Shown: positions 36,640-45,774 of the stretch, one piece after another | How positions within the stretch are numbered: position 1 is the first letter of the stretch | How the letters are laid out: the number at the start of each line of letters is the position of its first letter | DNA from: Pseudomonadota bacterium | GTDB lineage: Bacteria > Bdellovibrionota > UBA1018 > CAIMNF01 | Reading direction: 5' to 3' | Length of the DNA stretch: 64,000 nucleotides | Assembly: GCA_027491115.1 (NCBI GenBank) | Contig: JAIXWV010000005.1 | Location: 1 to 64,000 of the forward strand | Program-made: the position numbers and the translations under genes | The notes under the pieces: generated by a model | The model's database searches: none | What the model saw: only the letters and a program-made list of their open reading frames with translations | Told to the model about the DNA's origin: nothing

Positions 36640-37578
36640 ATGGCAAGAGGCAGCAAACTCTGGTTGAACGGAACCATTCGAAATGTGGAAGAGGCGAAGA
36701 TCAGCCTGTTCTCACACGTTTTGCACTACGGCACAGGCGCCTTCGAAGGCATCCGCGCCTACAAGCAAGAATCGGGTGGTGGAGCGATCTTTCGCTTGAA
36801 GGAACACATGGAGCGCCTCCAGGACTCGGTCAAGATCATGGGCTTCGAACTGCCCTTCTCGGTCGAAGACATGTGTCGCGGAGCGATTGAAGCCTGCAAA
36901 GCCAATGGTTTTGAAGAGTGCTACATCCGCCCCCTCGCATTCATCGGTGACGGTCCGCTCGGAGTCTATCCCGGTGCCGCTCCGAAAGTGGAACTGGCCA
37001 TCCTCGTTTGGGAATGGGGTAGCTACCTCGGTGACAAAGGGGTGAATGAAGGCGCCCGCTTGAAGGTTTCGACCTTTGTCAGACCTCATGTCAATTCGGC
37101 CATGACCAAAGGAAAAATCACCGGTGCATATGTCGTCGGAGTAGTCTCGAAGAGCGAAGCCATCCGCCAGGGGTACGACGAAGCCCTCATGCTCGACACC
37201 GAAGGCTACATGACCGAAGGAACGGGCGAGAACCTCTTCATCATCAAAGACGGCGTGATCAAAACCACCCAGCTCACCTCCATCCTGAATGGCGTGACCC
37301 GAAACACCGTGATCGAGATGATCCGGAAGCGCGGCTTGACCTTGATCGAGACCCGCTTCACCCGTGACGAGCTTTATTGCGCAGATGAAGTGTTCCTCAC
37401 CGGAACGGCTGCAGAGATCACCCCGGTTTCTTCTGTAGACGACCGCAAGATCGGAAAAGGCACCACGGCCGGCAAACCGGGCCCGATCACCCAAGGAATC
37501 CAAAAGGACTACGCCCGACTGGTTCGCGGTGGCATGCGCGGTGAATTCCCGGAAGCTTGGCTCACCCAGGTGAAATGA
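36640..37578 (+). CDS. ilvE: Branched-chain amino-acid aminotransferase
   Basis: 312 residues, fold-type IV PLP enzyme: HYGTGAFEGIRAY, the PLP Lys in VVSKSEAIRQGYDEALMLD at about residue 170, and EGTGENLFIIKDG. GAGGAG lies about 9 nt before the ATG in a 60-bp leader, so this gene uses a normal ribosome site. Catalyses the last step of Ile, Leu and Val synthesis or the first of their breakdown. The next gene overlaps by ATGA. Confidence 0.94.
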   Translation: MARGSKLWLNGTIRNVEEAKISLFSHVLHYGTGAFEGIRAYKQESGGGAIFRLKEHMERLQDSVKIMGFELPFSVEDMCRGAIEACKANGFEECYIRPLAFIGDGPLGVYPGAAPKVELAILVWEWGSYLGDKGVNEGARLKVSTFVRPHVNSAMTKGKITGAYVVGVVSKSEAIRQGYDEALMLDTEGYMTEGTGENLFIIKDGVIKTTQLTSILNGVTRNTVIEMIRKRGLTLIETRFTRDELYCADEVFLTGTAAEITPVSSVDDRKIGKGTTAGKPGPITQGIQKDYARLVRGGMRGEFPEAWLTQVK

Positions 37579-38264
37579 ATCCGCCATTCCGGGTCCTCTT
37601 CGAGGATCAGCACCTGATCGTGCTCTCGAAGGAACCGGGATTGCTCTCCCAGGGCGATTCGAGTGGTGAATCCTCTTTGGTAGACGTGCTGCGCGTCCAC
37701 TTCGGACGCAATTATGTGGGTCTGATTCACCGGCTCGATCGGAACACGAGTGGACTGATGGTTGTGGCGAAGCGTTCGAAAAGCGCTGATCGGCTGAGCG
37801 AGCAACTCCGGACTGGAGAACTGGTCCGTCAATACCATGCCGTTCTTTGGGGACACTTCAAAGATCTCCGTGAAACCGTTTGGGAGCACCTCCTCAAGAA
37901 AGATGATCGTACCAATGAAGTCCGGGTCGTTCGAGCGGGAACCGCCGGTGCCAAAAATGCGACACTGAATATTCTCCCGATCAAAAGTTTTCTCCATCCT
38001 GCCTCAGGCGATCCCCTCACCCTGGCCCGATTTTCTCTGGAAACAGGGAGATCCCACCAGATTCGTGTGCAATCCGCAACCCAGGGGCATCCCCTGATCG
38101 GTGACACCAAATACGGAAACAAACAGAGCATGTCCCTTTTCTCGAGGCCGGCTCTTCACTCTGCGGCGCTCGAGTTTCTTCACCCCATGACAAAAGAAAA
38201 GATGAGCTTTGTGGAACGGTATAGTTCTGACATGCTTCAATTTTTTTCTACAGATCTTGAATAA
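37575..38264 (+). CDS. RluA-family pseudouridine synthase
   Basis: 229 residues from ATG 37575 (ATGA overlap with ilvE). The catalytic Asp is in HRLDRNTSGLMVVAK at about residue 58; ETGRSHQIRVQSATQGHPLIGDTKYG is the conserved C-terminal motif. No S4 domain, so it is a short RluA/TruC-type enzyme whose rRNA or tRNA target cannot be told from sequence. Coupling to an amino-acid gene is probably incidental. Confidence 0.9.
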   Translation: MNPPFRVLFEDQHLIVLSKEPGLLSQGDSSGESSLVDVLRVHFGRNYVGLIHRLDRNTSGLMVVAKRSKSADRLSEQLRTGELVRQYHAVLWGHFKDLRETVWEHLLKKDDRTNEVRVVRAGTAGAKNATLNILPIKSFLHPASGDPLTLARFSLETGRSHQIRVQSATQGHPLIGDTKYGNKQSMSLFSRPALHSAALEFLHPMTKEKMSFVERYSSDMLQFFSTDLE

Positions 38265-38286
38265 AAAACAAACGGGCCATTACACT
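38257..38286 (+). promoter_or_regulatory. Leaderless-type promoter of the outer-membrane protein gene
   Basis: TTGAAT (38257-38262), 18 bp, TACACT (38281-38286), then 7 nt to ATG 38294. The -35 overlaps the end of the pseudouridine synthase gene. Confidence 0.55.
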
Positions 38287-38293
38287 GATAAGG

Positions 38294-39682
38294 ATGAAAA
38301 AATCCTTCTTCAGTCTTGCCCTCTTGCTCGCTACCTCCGGAGCGGAAGCCGCATCACGCTCCGACCTGCCTGTTTCGAGCTCTGAATTGAACACGAACCA
38401 GAATCGTGAAAACACTTTCACGGGCAGTGTGGGTCTAGACAGCTCGAGCTTTCTCTACACCAGTGACGCTCGAGGCACTCAGGCCACCACTTTCAAGGCC
38501 AGCCTTCGGGGGAAGTCCGATACGACCTATTTTCACCAGGAAGGCGAAGTCGCACTCTACTCCTTTGTGACCCAACAACCCCAAGTCGGGTTTGAAGCTC
38601 CAGAGCTCTATGCATCCACTCACAAAGGATTGTTGGGAAACTTCACTCTCAGCTTCGGAAGAAAAATGCAGAACTGGTCTCAACTCGATGGAACCTGGCG
38701 AATGATGAGCCTCTGGTCTCCGCGATGGACCTGGGACGAGCTGCATCCTCAGGTGGTCGGCATGACCGGGGTCTTCCTCAATTACGAAACTCCCCGATTC
38801 AAGATCGTTCTGTACGGTTCCCCCATCGCCATTCCCGAGAGAGGGACCCCTGTAGCGGAGGAAAACGGGAACATCGTCTCCCCGAACCCGTTTTGGAAAC
38901 CCCTTCCTTCCTCACTCAACGTTCTCGGAGCCGATACGACCATTCGCTACAGCCTGATGATGCCATCCATCACCCAGATTCTGCTCCGCCCGAACTTCGC
39001 TCTGAAAGCGCGGTATGAATCGGAGCAAGGTTTCTTCGTTTCCGCCAACACCGGTGTGCTTCCAGTTCACATGGTCCAGATGGCCGCCGAGCCCTTTGTC
39101 TCGACCTCGGGATCCTCAGGTCTGCTGGAGGTGAACATCCGTCCACAACTCCCGATGCGGAACATCAACACACTGGAAGCCGGCTACCAGGATCCTAAAG
39201 GGAGATTCAACGCTTGGGTCTCGGGAAGTTACGAGCAACCCTTCCGATTTGAGAACCAGGCCACCTGGCTGAATCCGATCATCACCCCCAGCACCGTGCT
39301 TTCTGCTGGGGCCAAAGCCCAAATCAGAAGCAATATCAACATCGAGGGATCGGTTTTGGTGGTGAATGAAGAACCGTTTGTCCGCTCCAGCAATCTTCCA
39401 AATGTGAATGTCGATCTGCCCTCCCGCTTCCCGCTGAAACAAGGGATCCAATTGGGAGGCAATTGGCAGGTATCCGACCATACGGGAACGGACGCAGCCT
39501 GGATCCATGACCTCATGAACGGCAACCATTTTGCCTCACTCGGACTACAACATACGATTCCCGACCCACGCCTGACACTTGGTGTGGGCATGGACTTGAT
39601 ACTCGCCCAAAACACCCAAGGCTGGATCGGAAATTACTATGGCGACGATCGCATCAGAGGATGGTTGAAATATGCGTTCTGA
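38294..39682 (+). CDS. Large outer-membrane beta-barrel protein, unknown
   Basis: 462 residues with signal peptide (to about GAEAA, residue 21) and a chain of amphipathic beta strands ending in KYAF, the C-terminal Phe of Gram-negative barrels. Length would suit 16-18 strands. Repeated phrases like GSYEQPFRFENQATWLNP and GRKMQNWSQLDGTWRMMSLWSPR give a Trp-rich interior or aromatic girdle. No known porin family recognised. Its 3' end overlaps the following lipoprotein gene by 11 bp, so the two probably work together. Confidence 0.72.
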   Translation: MKKSFFSLALLLATSGAEAASRSDLPVSSSELNTNQNRENTFTGSVGLDSSSFLYTSDARGTQATTFKASLRGKSDTTYFHQEGEVALYSFVTQQPQVGFEAPELYASTHKGLLGNFTLSFGRKMQNWSQLDGTWRMMSLWSPRWTWDELHPQVVGMTGVFLNYETPRFKIVLYGSPIAIPERGTPVAEENGNIVSPNPFWKPLPSSLNVLGADTTIRYSLMMPSITQILLRPNFALKARYESEQGFFVSANTGVLPVHMVQMAAEPFVSTSGSSGLLEVNIRPQLPMRNINTLEAGYQDPKGRFNAWVSGSYEQPFRFENQATWLNPIITPSTVLSAGAKAQIRSNINIEGSVLVVNEEPFVRSSNLPNVNVDLPSRFPLKQGIQLGGNWQVSDHTGTDAAWIHDLMNGNHFASLGLQHTIPDPRLTLGVGMDLILAQNTQGWIGNYYGDDRIRGWLKYAF

Positions 39683-42002
39683 AACAATCTCCACTCTTTA
39701 TCGGAAAACTGTCACGCTCTCACTCTTGGTCATCAGCACGACCACAGGTTGCGGCATGCTCGGACAAAAATCCCTACCCACTCTCCCGGGTGGAGGCGCC
39801 GGTGGCGCCGCAGGCGGGTGCCTGAACGATTCAGTGGACTTGATGGGAAGATACCTGCGTGGCGAAATCTCCCAGGCCCAGTGGAAGACCAGTTTCGATT
39901 GCGTGAACCAGTCCCTCGGTTTTTTCACCGACTTTGTACGGGGAAGCGAGGTCAACTCCTACTCCCAGGGTGACATGTACAATCTGATCACCACTTTCCT
40001 GATCACCAATCGTGAAGTCCGCCCGGAACTCATGGGGAGTGCCTTCAGCCTGAAAGCCGGATTGTTCGGGGGAACCGACACGGAATTCACCAAAGAAGAA
40101 ATAGAAACCTTAAAGCGCAGTTTGACCGCACTCCAGGAGATCACCGGTGAGCTGATTCCACATCTCCAGGTGAGGCAGTCCGCCTCTCCCAAGACCGAGG
40201 ATCTCCTTGCCATGGCCCGAGCCTTCGAGCAGGCCGGCAATCGCCTGGCCGACTTCATCAACAGTCTTCCCGTCGGATCACTCTCTTCGCGGGCGATCGA
40301 TTCCTTACTCGAGGAACTCACCCACACCCTCGATCTTCCCGGATACGAGGGGCTGGGAGCCAAGGTGTTCCTTGCCAAGTGGCTGATGTTCAACAGTCGT
40401 CGGGATGCCATTGAGAACCGGGACTGGGCCGAGATCTTCAGTTCGGCAATGGGACTCGGGGGCATGGCTCTCGCCGTGAAGACTGCGCTCGGAGACGATC
40501 CTGAAGCGCCCCGTGCAAGAATGATGAACCGGATCCTCGAGGACTCGCAATTCCGGAATCTGGTCTGGAATCTCGCACTGATGGCGCGTCCCTATATCGA
40601 ACGTTCTTTGGCACGCCACCAGGGTCTTGCCCCCCTTCCGCTCTACGACCACATCATCAACGAATTGCCCGAGTCGGTGATCGGATCCATTCCAAGCAGA
40701 ATCATGAAGTCGTCTCTCCGCCCCTTGATCCGAAAGCTCATGCAATCGAGCACCCAGGCGGGAGTCGATGCGGGTGTGATCGACACTCTCTACAGTATCA
40801 CGGGAGAAATCATCGAAGATCTGAACACCCTCGACCGAATGTACGAGAAGCAGGGGCTCGATCGTGAATCCTTGAACCGGACCCAACTCACCCAAGCCTT
40901 GACCTCATTCGAGAACTCTTCAGGCTCTAACCAAGAGAAAACACGGATCCGGAACATCCGCACCAAGCTCCTCACCTATTCCCCACTCTTCCGGAAGCGC
41001 CAGGGACCCAAGGGTGAACTGTATGCCATCAAATTCGGAGCAGGCGTGGGTTATTCGCATTTCCAAAATCGACTGGTGCTGATGCTCGACCGGGTCGGTC
41101 GACACCTCCAGAAGGTCTATGGAACCGGAGGCACCCACTTCGTAGATACCGATCTGAACGCGTTTTTCAAGGATTTTGGGGATATTTTGCTCGCATCCCG
41201 TCTCTTCGATACGACCATTCCCAACTTCGCACAAAAGCGACTGCAGGACATGGATCTGTTCACTCCGGCGAGTGACGGAAACGGGGAAGGCTCCCTGACC
41301 GAGTTTGTGAATTACGCAATGATCCTGATTTCCTCTTCACATCTCACTGCTCAAATGCGTGAGGAAATCACCCCCGCTTGCGATTCTGGTCTCGGCGAAG
41401 ATCACATGGGTTGGACCAAGATTCCGGCATCCTGTTTTAGGAGTCAATTCCACGCCCGGATGGATTACTGGCTCGCTCAGGACTTTCCACGCCTTGCCGC
41501 TTACTGGAACACCCTCAGTGCGGATCAGAAAAGGAAAGCCGCGGTCTTTCTCGAGCATGGAAGCCGGCGGAACGGCTACACAGACGAGGATTTCACCAAG
41601 TTCGACTTCGGAGCCGTTTCGGTCATTCTCTACTATGTGGAGAGCATGTTCGGGCGCTTCGATGCGGACATGACCGAGCATCTCGCCCGGGGCGAGATCG
41701 ATCAGGCCTACCCCGTATTCAAAAATCTGATCAAGAAGACCGCGAAAGCCAAAGGGCTCAATACCGGAAGTGATTACCTTCTCAAAGGGATTTTCACCTA
41801 CATCGTCAGGTACCAGGAGATGCCAGCCACCCCGCTCAATGCATCCACTCTCGCAAAGCTGGCCGGATGGATGGCGACCTACGCCCTGCCCATCACGTCG
41901 TATGATACCGACAGGTACGGCATCTTCAGCGTGGTCTGCAACATTGCGACGCCAGAGAATCCCGGACAAGCTCCTGCCAATTCCGTTGTTTGCGCTCCAT
42001 GA
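39672..42002 (+). CDS. Large lipoprotein, unknown, likely partner of the beta-barrel
   Basis: 776 residues. Signal sequence with lipobox-like TTGC at about residue 27, a Gly/Ala-rich linker (PGGGAGGAAGG), then an almost wholly alpha-helical body rich in Leu, Arg and Asp and lacking obvious repeats or motifs. Cys occur in pairs in the first and last thirds (for example TPACDSGLG and ASCFRS near residues 575-590). I do not recognise the family; it looks lineage-specific. It overlaps the barrel gene upstream and mnmC downstream (ATGA), so all three are translated together. Confidence 0.68.
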   Translation: MRSETISTLYRKTVTLSLLVISTTTGCGMLGQKSLPTLPGGGAGGAAGGCLNDSVDLMGRYLRGEISQAQWKTSFDCVNQSLGFFTDFVRGSEVNSYSQGDMYNLITTFLITNREVRPELMGSAFSLKAGLFGGTDTEFTKEEIETLKRSLTALQEITGELIPHLQVRQSASPKTEDLLAMARAFEQAGNRLADFINSLPVGSLSSRAIDSLLEELTHTLDLPGYEGLGAKVFLAKWLMFNSRRDAIENRDWAEIFSSAMGLGGMALAVKTALGDDPEAPRARMMNRILEDSQFRNLVWNLALMARPYIERSLARHQGLAPLPLYDHIINELPESVIGSIPSRIMKSSLRPLIRKLMQSSTQAGVDAGVIDTLYSITGEIIEDLNTLDRMYEKQGLDRESLNRTQLTQALTSFENSSGSNQEKTRIRNIRTKLLTYSPLFRKRQGPKGELYAIKFGAGVGYSHFQNRLVLMLDRVGRHLQKVYGTGGTHFVDTDLNAFFKDFGDILLASRLFDTTIPNFAQKRLQDMDLFTPASDGNGEGSLTEFVNYAMILISSSHLTAQMREEITPACDSGLGEDHMGWTKIPASCFRSQFHARMDYWLAQDFPRLAAYWNTLSADQKRKAAVFLEHGSRRNGYTDEDFTKFDFGAVSVILYYVESMFGRFDADMTEHLARGEIDQAYPVFKNLIKKTAKAKGLNTGSDYLLKGIFTYIVRYQEMPATPLNASTLAKLAGWMATYALPITSYDTDRYGIFSVVCNIATPENPGQAPANSVVCAP

Positions 42003-43939
42003 ACGAATCCACCCCGAAGGTGGAGGTGGTCCGGATCGACTTCCGTGACGAGCGGACCCCCTATTCCACCCGATTCCAGGATGTCTATTTCTCGGCTTTG
42101 GACGGGATCAGCGAGTCCCGCTACGTTTACCTTGAGGGTTCCGGTTACCTGGGCGCTTTGGGTGAAGGACGCCCGCGGATCGAGATCGGTGAAGTCGGGT
42201 TCGGCGTCGGATTGAACTTCGTTTTGACACTCGATGCCTTTTTGAAGGAATCGAAACCGGGGCAAGTCCTGCACTACCACTCCTTTGAGCGCTTTCCCGT
42301 CCACTTAGATGACCTGAAACGACTTTATGGAGCATACCCCGAACTCTCCGAGGCTTCAGGCATGCTTCTCGCTCACTACCCTATCCTCACTCCGGGAGTT
42401 CACTCGCTCCGAATGGCCGGAGGTCGGGTGAGACTCTGGCTCTCTCTCGGAGAAGCTAGGGAACAGATGTCTCTTTCAGACTTCAGGGTCGACCACTGGT
42501 ATTGGGATGGCTTCGCACCGAAACAGAACCCGGATGCTTTTGATCCCAGATTGTTCGCTGAAGTGGCGCGACTGTCCCGGAGCGGATCCCGTGGAGCCAG
42601 CTTCACCTCTGCTGGCTGGGTGAGAAGGGCCATTGAAGCGGCAGGATTCAGGATCGAAAAGCGGCCGGGTTTCGGAAAGAAACGCGAATGCATTCGGGCT
42701 GAGTTCGTAGGTCCGGGAATCGAGGGTACGTCCCCGCTGCCTCCGTGGTTTTCGGGCGAATCATCGGTCGTCCGACCACCCGAAGCTGGACCGGTCGGAG
42801 TCATCGGCGCAGGTTTGGCCGGATCCGCGATTTCTAGAAGACTCGCCGAAGCCGGGTATGAGGTACTGATTTTCGATCCCGAAGGCCCCGGGAACCGGAC
42901 TTCTGGAAATCCTCTCGGTCTTTACAACCTACAGATCAGTAAGAAGCCGAATCCCATCAGCCGTTTTGCCCAAGCTGCACTTGCCGAATTTCTACGCGAG
43001 TTGCGGGACCTCGGAGTGCCTCACCACACCGGCATCATGAGAACGGATTTCCGCGATCCCCTGCCCTTGATCGAATCCAATTATCCAGAAGATTCTTACG
43101 AAGTCACTCCCCGGGGAATCCGGCTCAAAGTCTGCGGGGTCGTGAACCCGAGGGAGCTCTGCAGGATCCGGATCCACCACCCCAAAATCCGACTCTTCAG
43201 GAACCGCGTGAGCTCGATCGAAGTGACCGGAGGGGGTTTTCTCATCCGTGCTGATGGTCTTCCACCCATCGAATGCACCCAAGTGGTTTCGACACTGGGA
43301 GCGGACTTCAGACTTCCCGACGCTTCTCCTCCCGTCATCCCACACCTCGATCCCATTCCCATGCGCCCGATCCGGGGTCAAATCATCCTCGTCCCGCCCA
43401 GCGCCCAGAGTCGGAATCTCCAGGAAACCCTGGTAGAAGAGGGCTATGCCTCACCGGCTCTTCCAGCACTTTCGGGAGTCGACGCCCACTTGATCGGAGC
43501 CACTTATCAAGCAAAAACCGCACTCCCCAATCAAGAGAGCATCGATCGGGATCAATTGATCCGAGAGTTAGCCAAATGGTCCGAGTTCTCGGGATCTTTT
43601 CCACAGGATTCCATTCAATCGAGAGTCGGTTGGAGATTGTCGAGTCCTGACAAGCTCCCCGTGATCGGCCCCTTGTGCGATCCCAAACTGCTTTCGGGAA
43701 TCTATGGAAATGCTTTTCGAGGCGGACCGGTGAGATCACTCCCTCCGATTCCAGCGGCTCCTGGAGAATGGACCCTGACCGCTCTCGGATCCCGGGGGAT
43801 CACTTTTTCATCGATCGGCTCCTTACTCCTCTGTGACTGGATGACAGGAGAACGTTTGTCCATCGAGCTCGATCTGATCGAGCACCTTCACCCTGCCCGA
43901 TTTTTCATAAGAAAACTGAAAAGACCTGGGATAAGCTAG
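41999..43939 (+). CDS. mnmC: tRNA mnm5s2U biosynthesis bifunctional protein MnmC
   Basis: 646 residues, near the 668 of the E. coli enzyme. The N-terminal methyltransferase half (about 1-240) has the SAM loop EVGFGVGLNF and DHWYWDGFAPKQNPDAF; the C-terminal FAD-dependent oxidase half (about 255-640) starts with VGVIGAGLAGSAISRRLAEAG and ends GSRGITFSS. It finishes the wobble-uridine modification that MnmE/MnmG start. Start ATG 41999 overlaps the lipoprotein stop. A glycosyltransferase follows after 4 bp. Confidence 0.92.
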   Translation: MNESTPKVEVVRIDFRDERTPYSTRFQDVYFSALDGISESRYVYLEGSGYLGALGEGRPRIEIGEVGFGVGLNFVLTLDAFLKESKPGQVLHYHSFERFPVHLDDLKRLYGAYPELSEASGMLLAHYPILTPGVHSLRMAGGRVRLWLSLGEAREQMSLSDFRVDHWYWDGFAPKQNPDAFDPRLFAEVARLSRSGSRGASFTSAGWVRRAIEAAGFRIEKRPGFGKKRECIRAEFVGPGIEGTSPLPPWFSGESSVVRPPEAGPVGVIGAGLAGSAISRRLAEAGYEVLIFDPEGPGNRTSGNPLGLYNLQISKKPNPISRFAQAALAEFLRELRDLGVPHHTGIMRTDFRDPLPLIESNYPEDSYEVTPRGIRLKVCGVVNPRELCRIRIHHPKIRLFRNRVSSIEVTGGGFLIRADGLPPIECTQVVSTLGADFRLPDASPPVIPHLDPIPMRPIRGQIILVPPSAQSRNLQETLVEEGYASPALPALSGVDAHLIGATYQAKTALPNQESIDRDQLIRELAKWSEFSGSFPQDSIQSRVGWRLSSPDKLPVIGPLCDPKLLSGIYGNAFRGGPVRSLPPIPAAPGEWTLTALGSRGITFSSIGSLLLCDWMTGERLSIELDLIEHLHPARFFIRKLKRPGIS

Positions 43940-43943
43940 CCGC

Positions 43944-44741
43944 ATGGTCCCCGTCACCGGTCTACTCATCGTCAAGAACGAGCAGGAATTCATCGAACGC
44001 GCCCTGAACTCGCTCCTTTGGTGTGACGAGATCCTGGTCATCGACTCATTCAGCACGGATGAAACACCCCGGATTTGTACGGACCCGGACCGACCATGGG
44101 CCACCCGGATCCGCTTTCTACAAAGAGAATGGTCGGGATTTTCCGCCCAGCGTAATTTCGGAATCGATCAGGCTCGTCACGACTGGGTTTTCTTTTTGGA
44201 TGGAGACGAAAAGTGTTCGCCCGGACTTTCTCAAAAAATCAGGGAAATACTCGATTCACCCGGCCTGATTCCCGGAGTCTACAAGGTTCGACGACAGGAG
44301 TTTTTCCTCGGTAAACCGATTCGACATGGAATCTGGAATCCATCCTACCATGAGCGCCTGTTCCACAAGGCCGGTGTCCGGTTTGTCGGTGCAGTCCACG
44401 AAGGCATCGACGGTGGGAATCCTCTTGGAAACATCGACGAACCGATCATTCACGTGGAAAATCTCAGAATCGAGCGCTTCCTGGTGAAACTCAATCACTA
44501 CACGACGATTCAGGCGGAAGCGGACTACCGTCGAGGTCTCAGAACTGGCTTCCTCCGCATCCTGCTCTCGTTTCCTGCCATGCTCTACAAGAACTACATC
44601 TATTACGGCGCATGGAAAGACGGCCGTGAAGGATTCATCATCTCGATTCTAGAGGGGATTTCCAGGACCGTCCGGCACCTCAAGATCTGGCAGATCCAGA
44701 CCTTGGCCACAAAGAATCAGGATCGCGACTTCAAGCGGTAA
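43944..44741 (+). CDS. Family 2 glycosyltransferase, WaaE/KdtX-like
   Basis: 265 residues. GT-A fold: TGLLIVKNEQEFIERALNSL, VIDSFSTDET and the DxD-type FFLDGDEK at about residue 88, then HEGIDGG and a C-terminal amphipathic segment. Resembles the WaaE/KdtX lipopolysaccharide-core beta-1,4-glucosyltransferases, so a role in LPS or other surface glycans is likely. TAAGCT ends 6 nt before the ATG, hinting at its own leaderless promoter. Its 3' end overlaps the convergent response-regulator gene by 25 bp. Confidence 0.85.
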   Translation: MVPVTGLLIVKNEQEFIERALNSLLWCDEILVIDSFSTDETPRICTDPDRPWATRIRFLQREWSGFSAQRNFGIDQARHDWVFFLDGDEKCSPGLSQKIREILDSPGLIPGVYKVRRQEFFLGKPIRHGIWNPSYHERLFHKAGVRFVGAVHEGIDGGNPLGNIDEPIIHVENLRIERFLVKLNHYTTIQAEADYRRGLRTGFLRILLSFPAMLYKNYIYYGAWKDGREGFIISILEGISRTVRHLKIWQIQTLATKNQDRDFKR

Positions 44742-45400
44742 CCTTCACCATAAACGGTCTGGAGATCCGCCTCCCAGGAATTGAGCTTCTTCCGAAGAGT
44801 GCTCAAATGGGCGTCGATGAGCCGGTCGTTCTTGCGCCCGTCTTCCCAGACGCGTTCCATAATCTCTTTACGCGAAACCACCGCACCGGGACGCCGGAGC
44901 AGAATCTCCAGGATCCCGTACTCCACCGGTCCCAGGTCCAACAACACCCCGTCCAAACGGACCTCGCGGGCGCGGGTGTCCATCACGAGATTCGCAAATC
45001 CGAGAGCCGGGACGGCGGGCTCCTGGATCTGACGGATCCGGCTCAATTTGGAGCGGATCCGCGCGAGCAATTCCTCGATCTCGAAGGGCTTCGAGATGAA
45101 ATCGTCGGCACCGAAATCGAATGCTGCGATCCGCTGCCGGGTGGTGTTCGCCGCAGTGACCATCAAAATCGGGATGTGACGGGTGAGCTCGTGATCACGA
45201 ATTTTCTGAACCGCCGAGATTCCGTCCAAGTCGGGCATCATGACATCCATCAGGATCAGGTCAGGGATCCATTCTAGTGAGCGCTTCACCGCCTCATTCC
45301 CGTTGGAAGCGAACTCGGTTTCATAAAGGTCCGACAGGAACTCACCGAGCAGCAACCGAATCTGAGGTTCGTCGTCGACTATCAAAATCCTGCTCTTCAT
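44717..45400 (-). CDS. OmpR-family response regulator
   Basis: 227 residues. Receiver domain at 1-120 with acidic pair DDE, phospho-acceptor Asp in PDLILMDVMMPDLDG (about residue 52), Thr/Ser-like LMVTAA and Lys in FISKPFE; winged-helix DNA-binding domain at about 135-225 (VEYGILEILLRRPGAVVSRKEIMERVW, split by eye). A transcription factor without a neighbouring histidine kinase, so the partner is elsewhere. Overlaps the lipoprotein gene upstream by ATGA, placing it last in a radical SAM-lipoprotein-regulator run. Confidence 0.93.
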   Translation of the reverse strand: MKSRILIVDDEPQIRLLLGEFLSDLYETEFASNGNEAVKRSLEWIPDLILMDVMMPDLDGISAVQKIRDHELTRHIPILMVTAANTTRQRIAAFDFGADDFISKPFEIEELLARIRSKLSRIRQIQEPAVPALGFANLVMDTRAREVRLDGVLLDLGPVEYGILEILLRRPGAVVSRKEIMERVWEDGRKNDRLIDAHLSTLRKKLNSWEADLQTVYGEGYRLKSRS

Positions 45401-45774
45401 TTCACACTCCCTGCTTTCTGCTGGATCAGGAGATCCATTTTTTTCCGGACATCTTCGGAGGGTGACTTCTCGACCCCTTGATCAAAATACTTCACTGCAA
45501 TCAATCGGCCGTCTTCGGCGTAATGTAACCAGATCCCGGATTTTAACCCTTCTGTGAACTCTCCCTCGAGAGCTATCCTACCGGTAGACGTGTACGACTG
45601 CAGGAACCTCCCGTGATTGACGACTCTCCCGTCTTTACGCGTCTTCTGGGTGCATCGTTTGTCTCCGATGATTTTTGGATTCCAGGAAACATCTCCGGCC
45701 TCCGAGCAAGGCTTCGTGATCGAACACGCACCCAAAAGGATCGACAATATCAAAATGGAAAAGGCTTTTCTCAT
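45397..45774 (-). CDS. Small lipoprotein with MORN/YwqK-like repeat
   Basis: 125 residues from ATG 45774, which overlaps the radical SAM stop by ATGA. Signal peptide with lipobox LGAC at about residue 16. The middle has the pattern STGRIALEGEFTEGLKSGIWLHYAEDGRL (split by eye), typical of MORN-like or YwqK-type beta-hairpin repeats found in bacterial surface proteins. Three further Cys could pair. Its role is unknown; coupling to a response regulator suggests an envelope sensor input, which is inference. Confidence 0.7.
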   Translation of the reverse strand: MRKAFSILILSILLGACSITKPCSEAGDVSWNPKIIGDKRCTQKTRKDGRVVNHGRFLQSYTSTGRIALEGEFTEGLKSGIWLHYAEDGRLIAVKYFDQGVEKSPSEDVRKKMDLLIQQKAGSVK

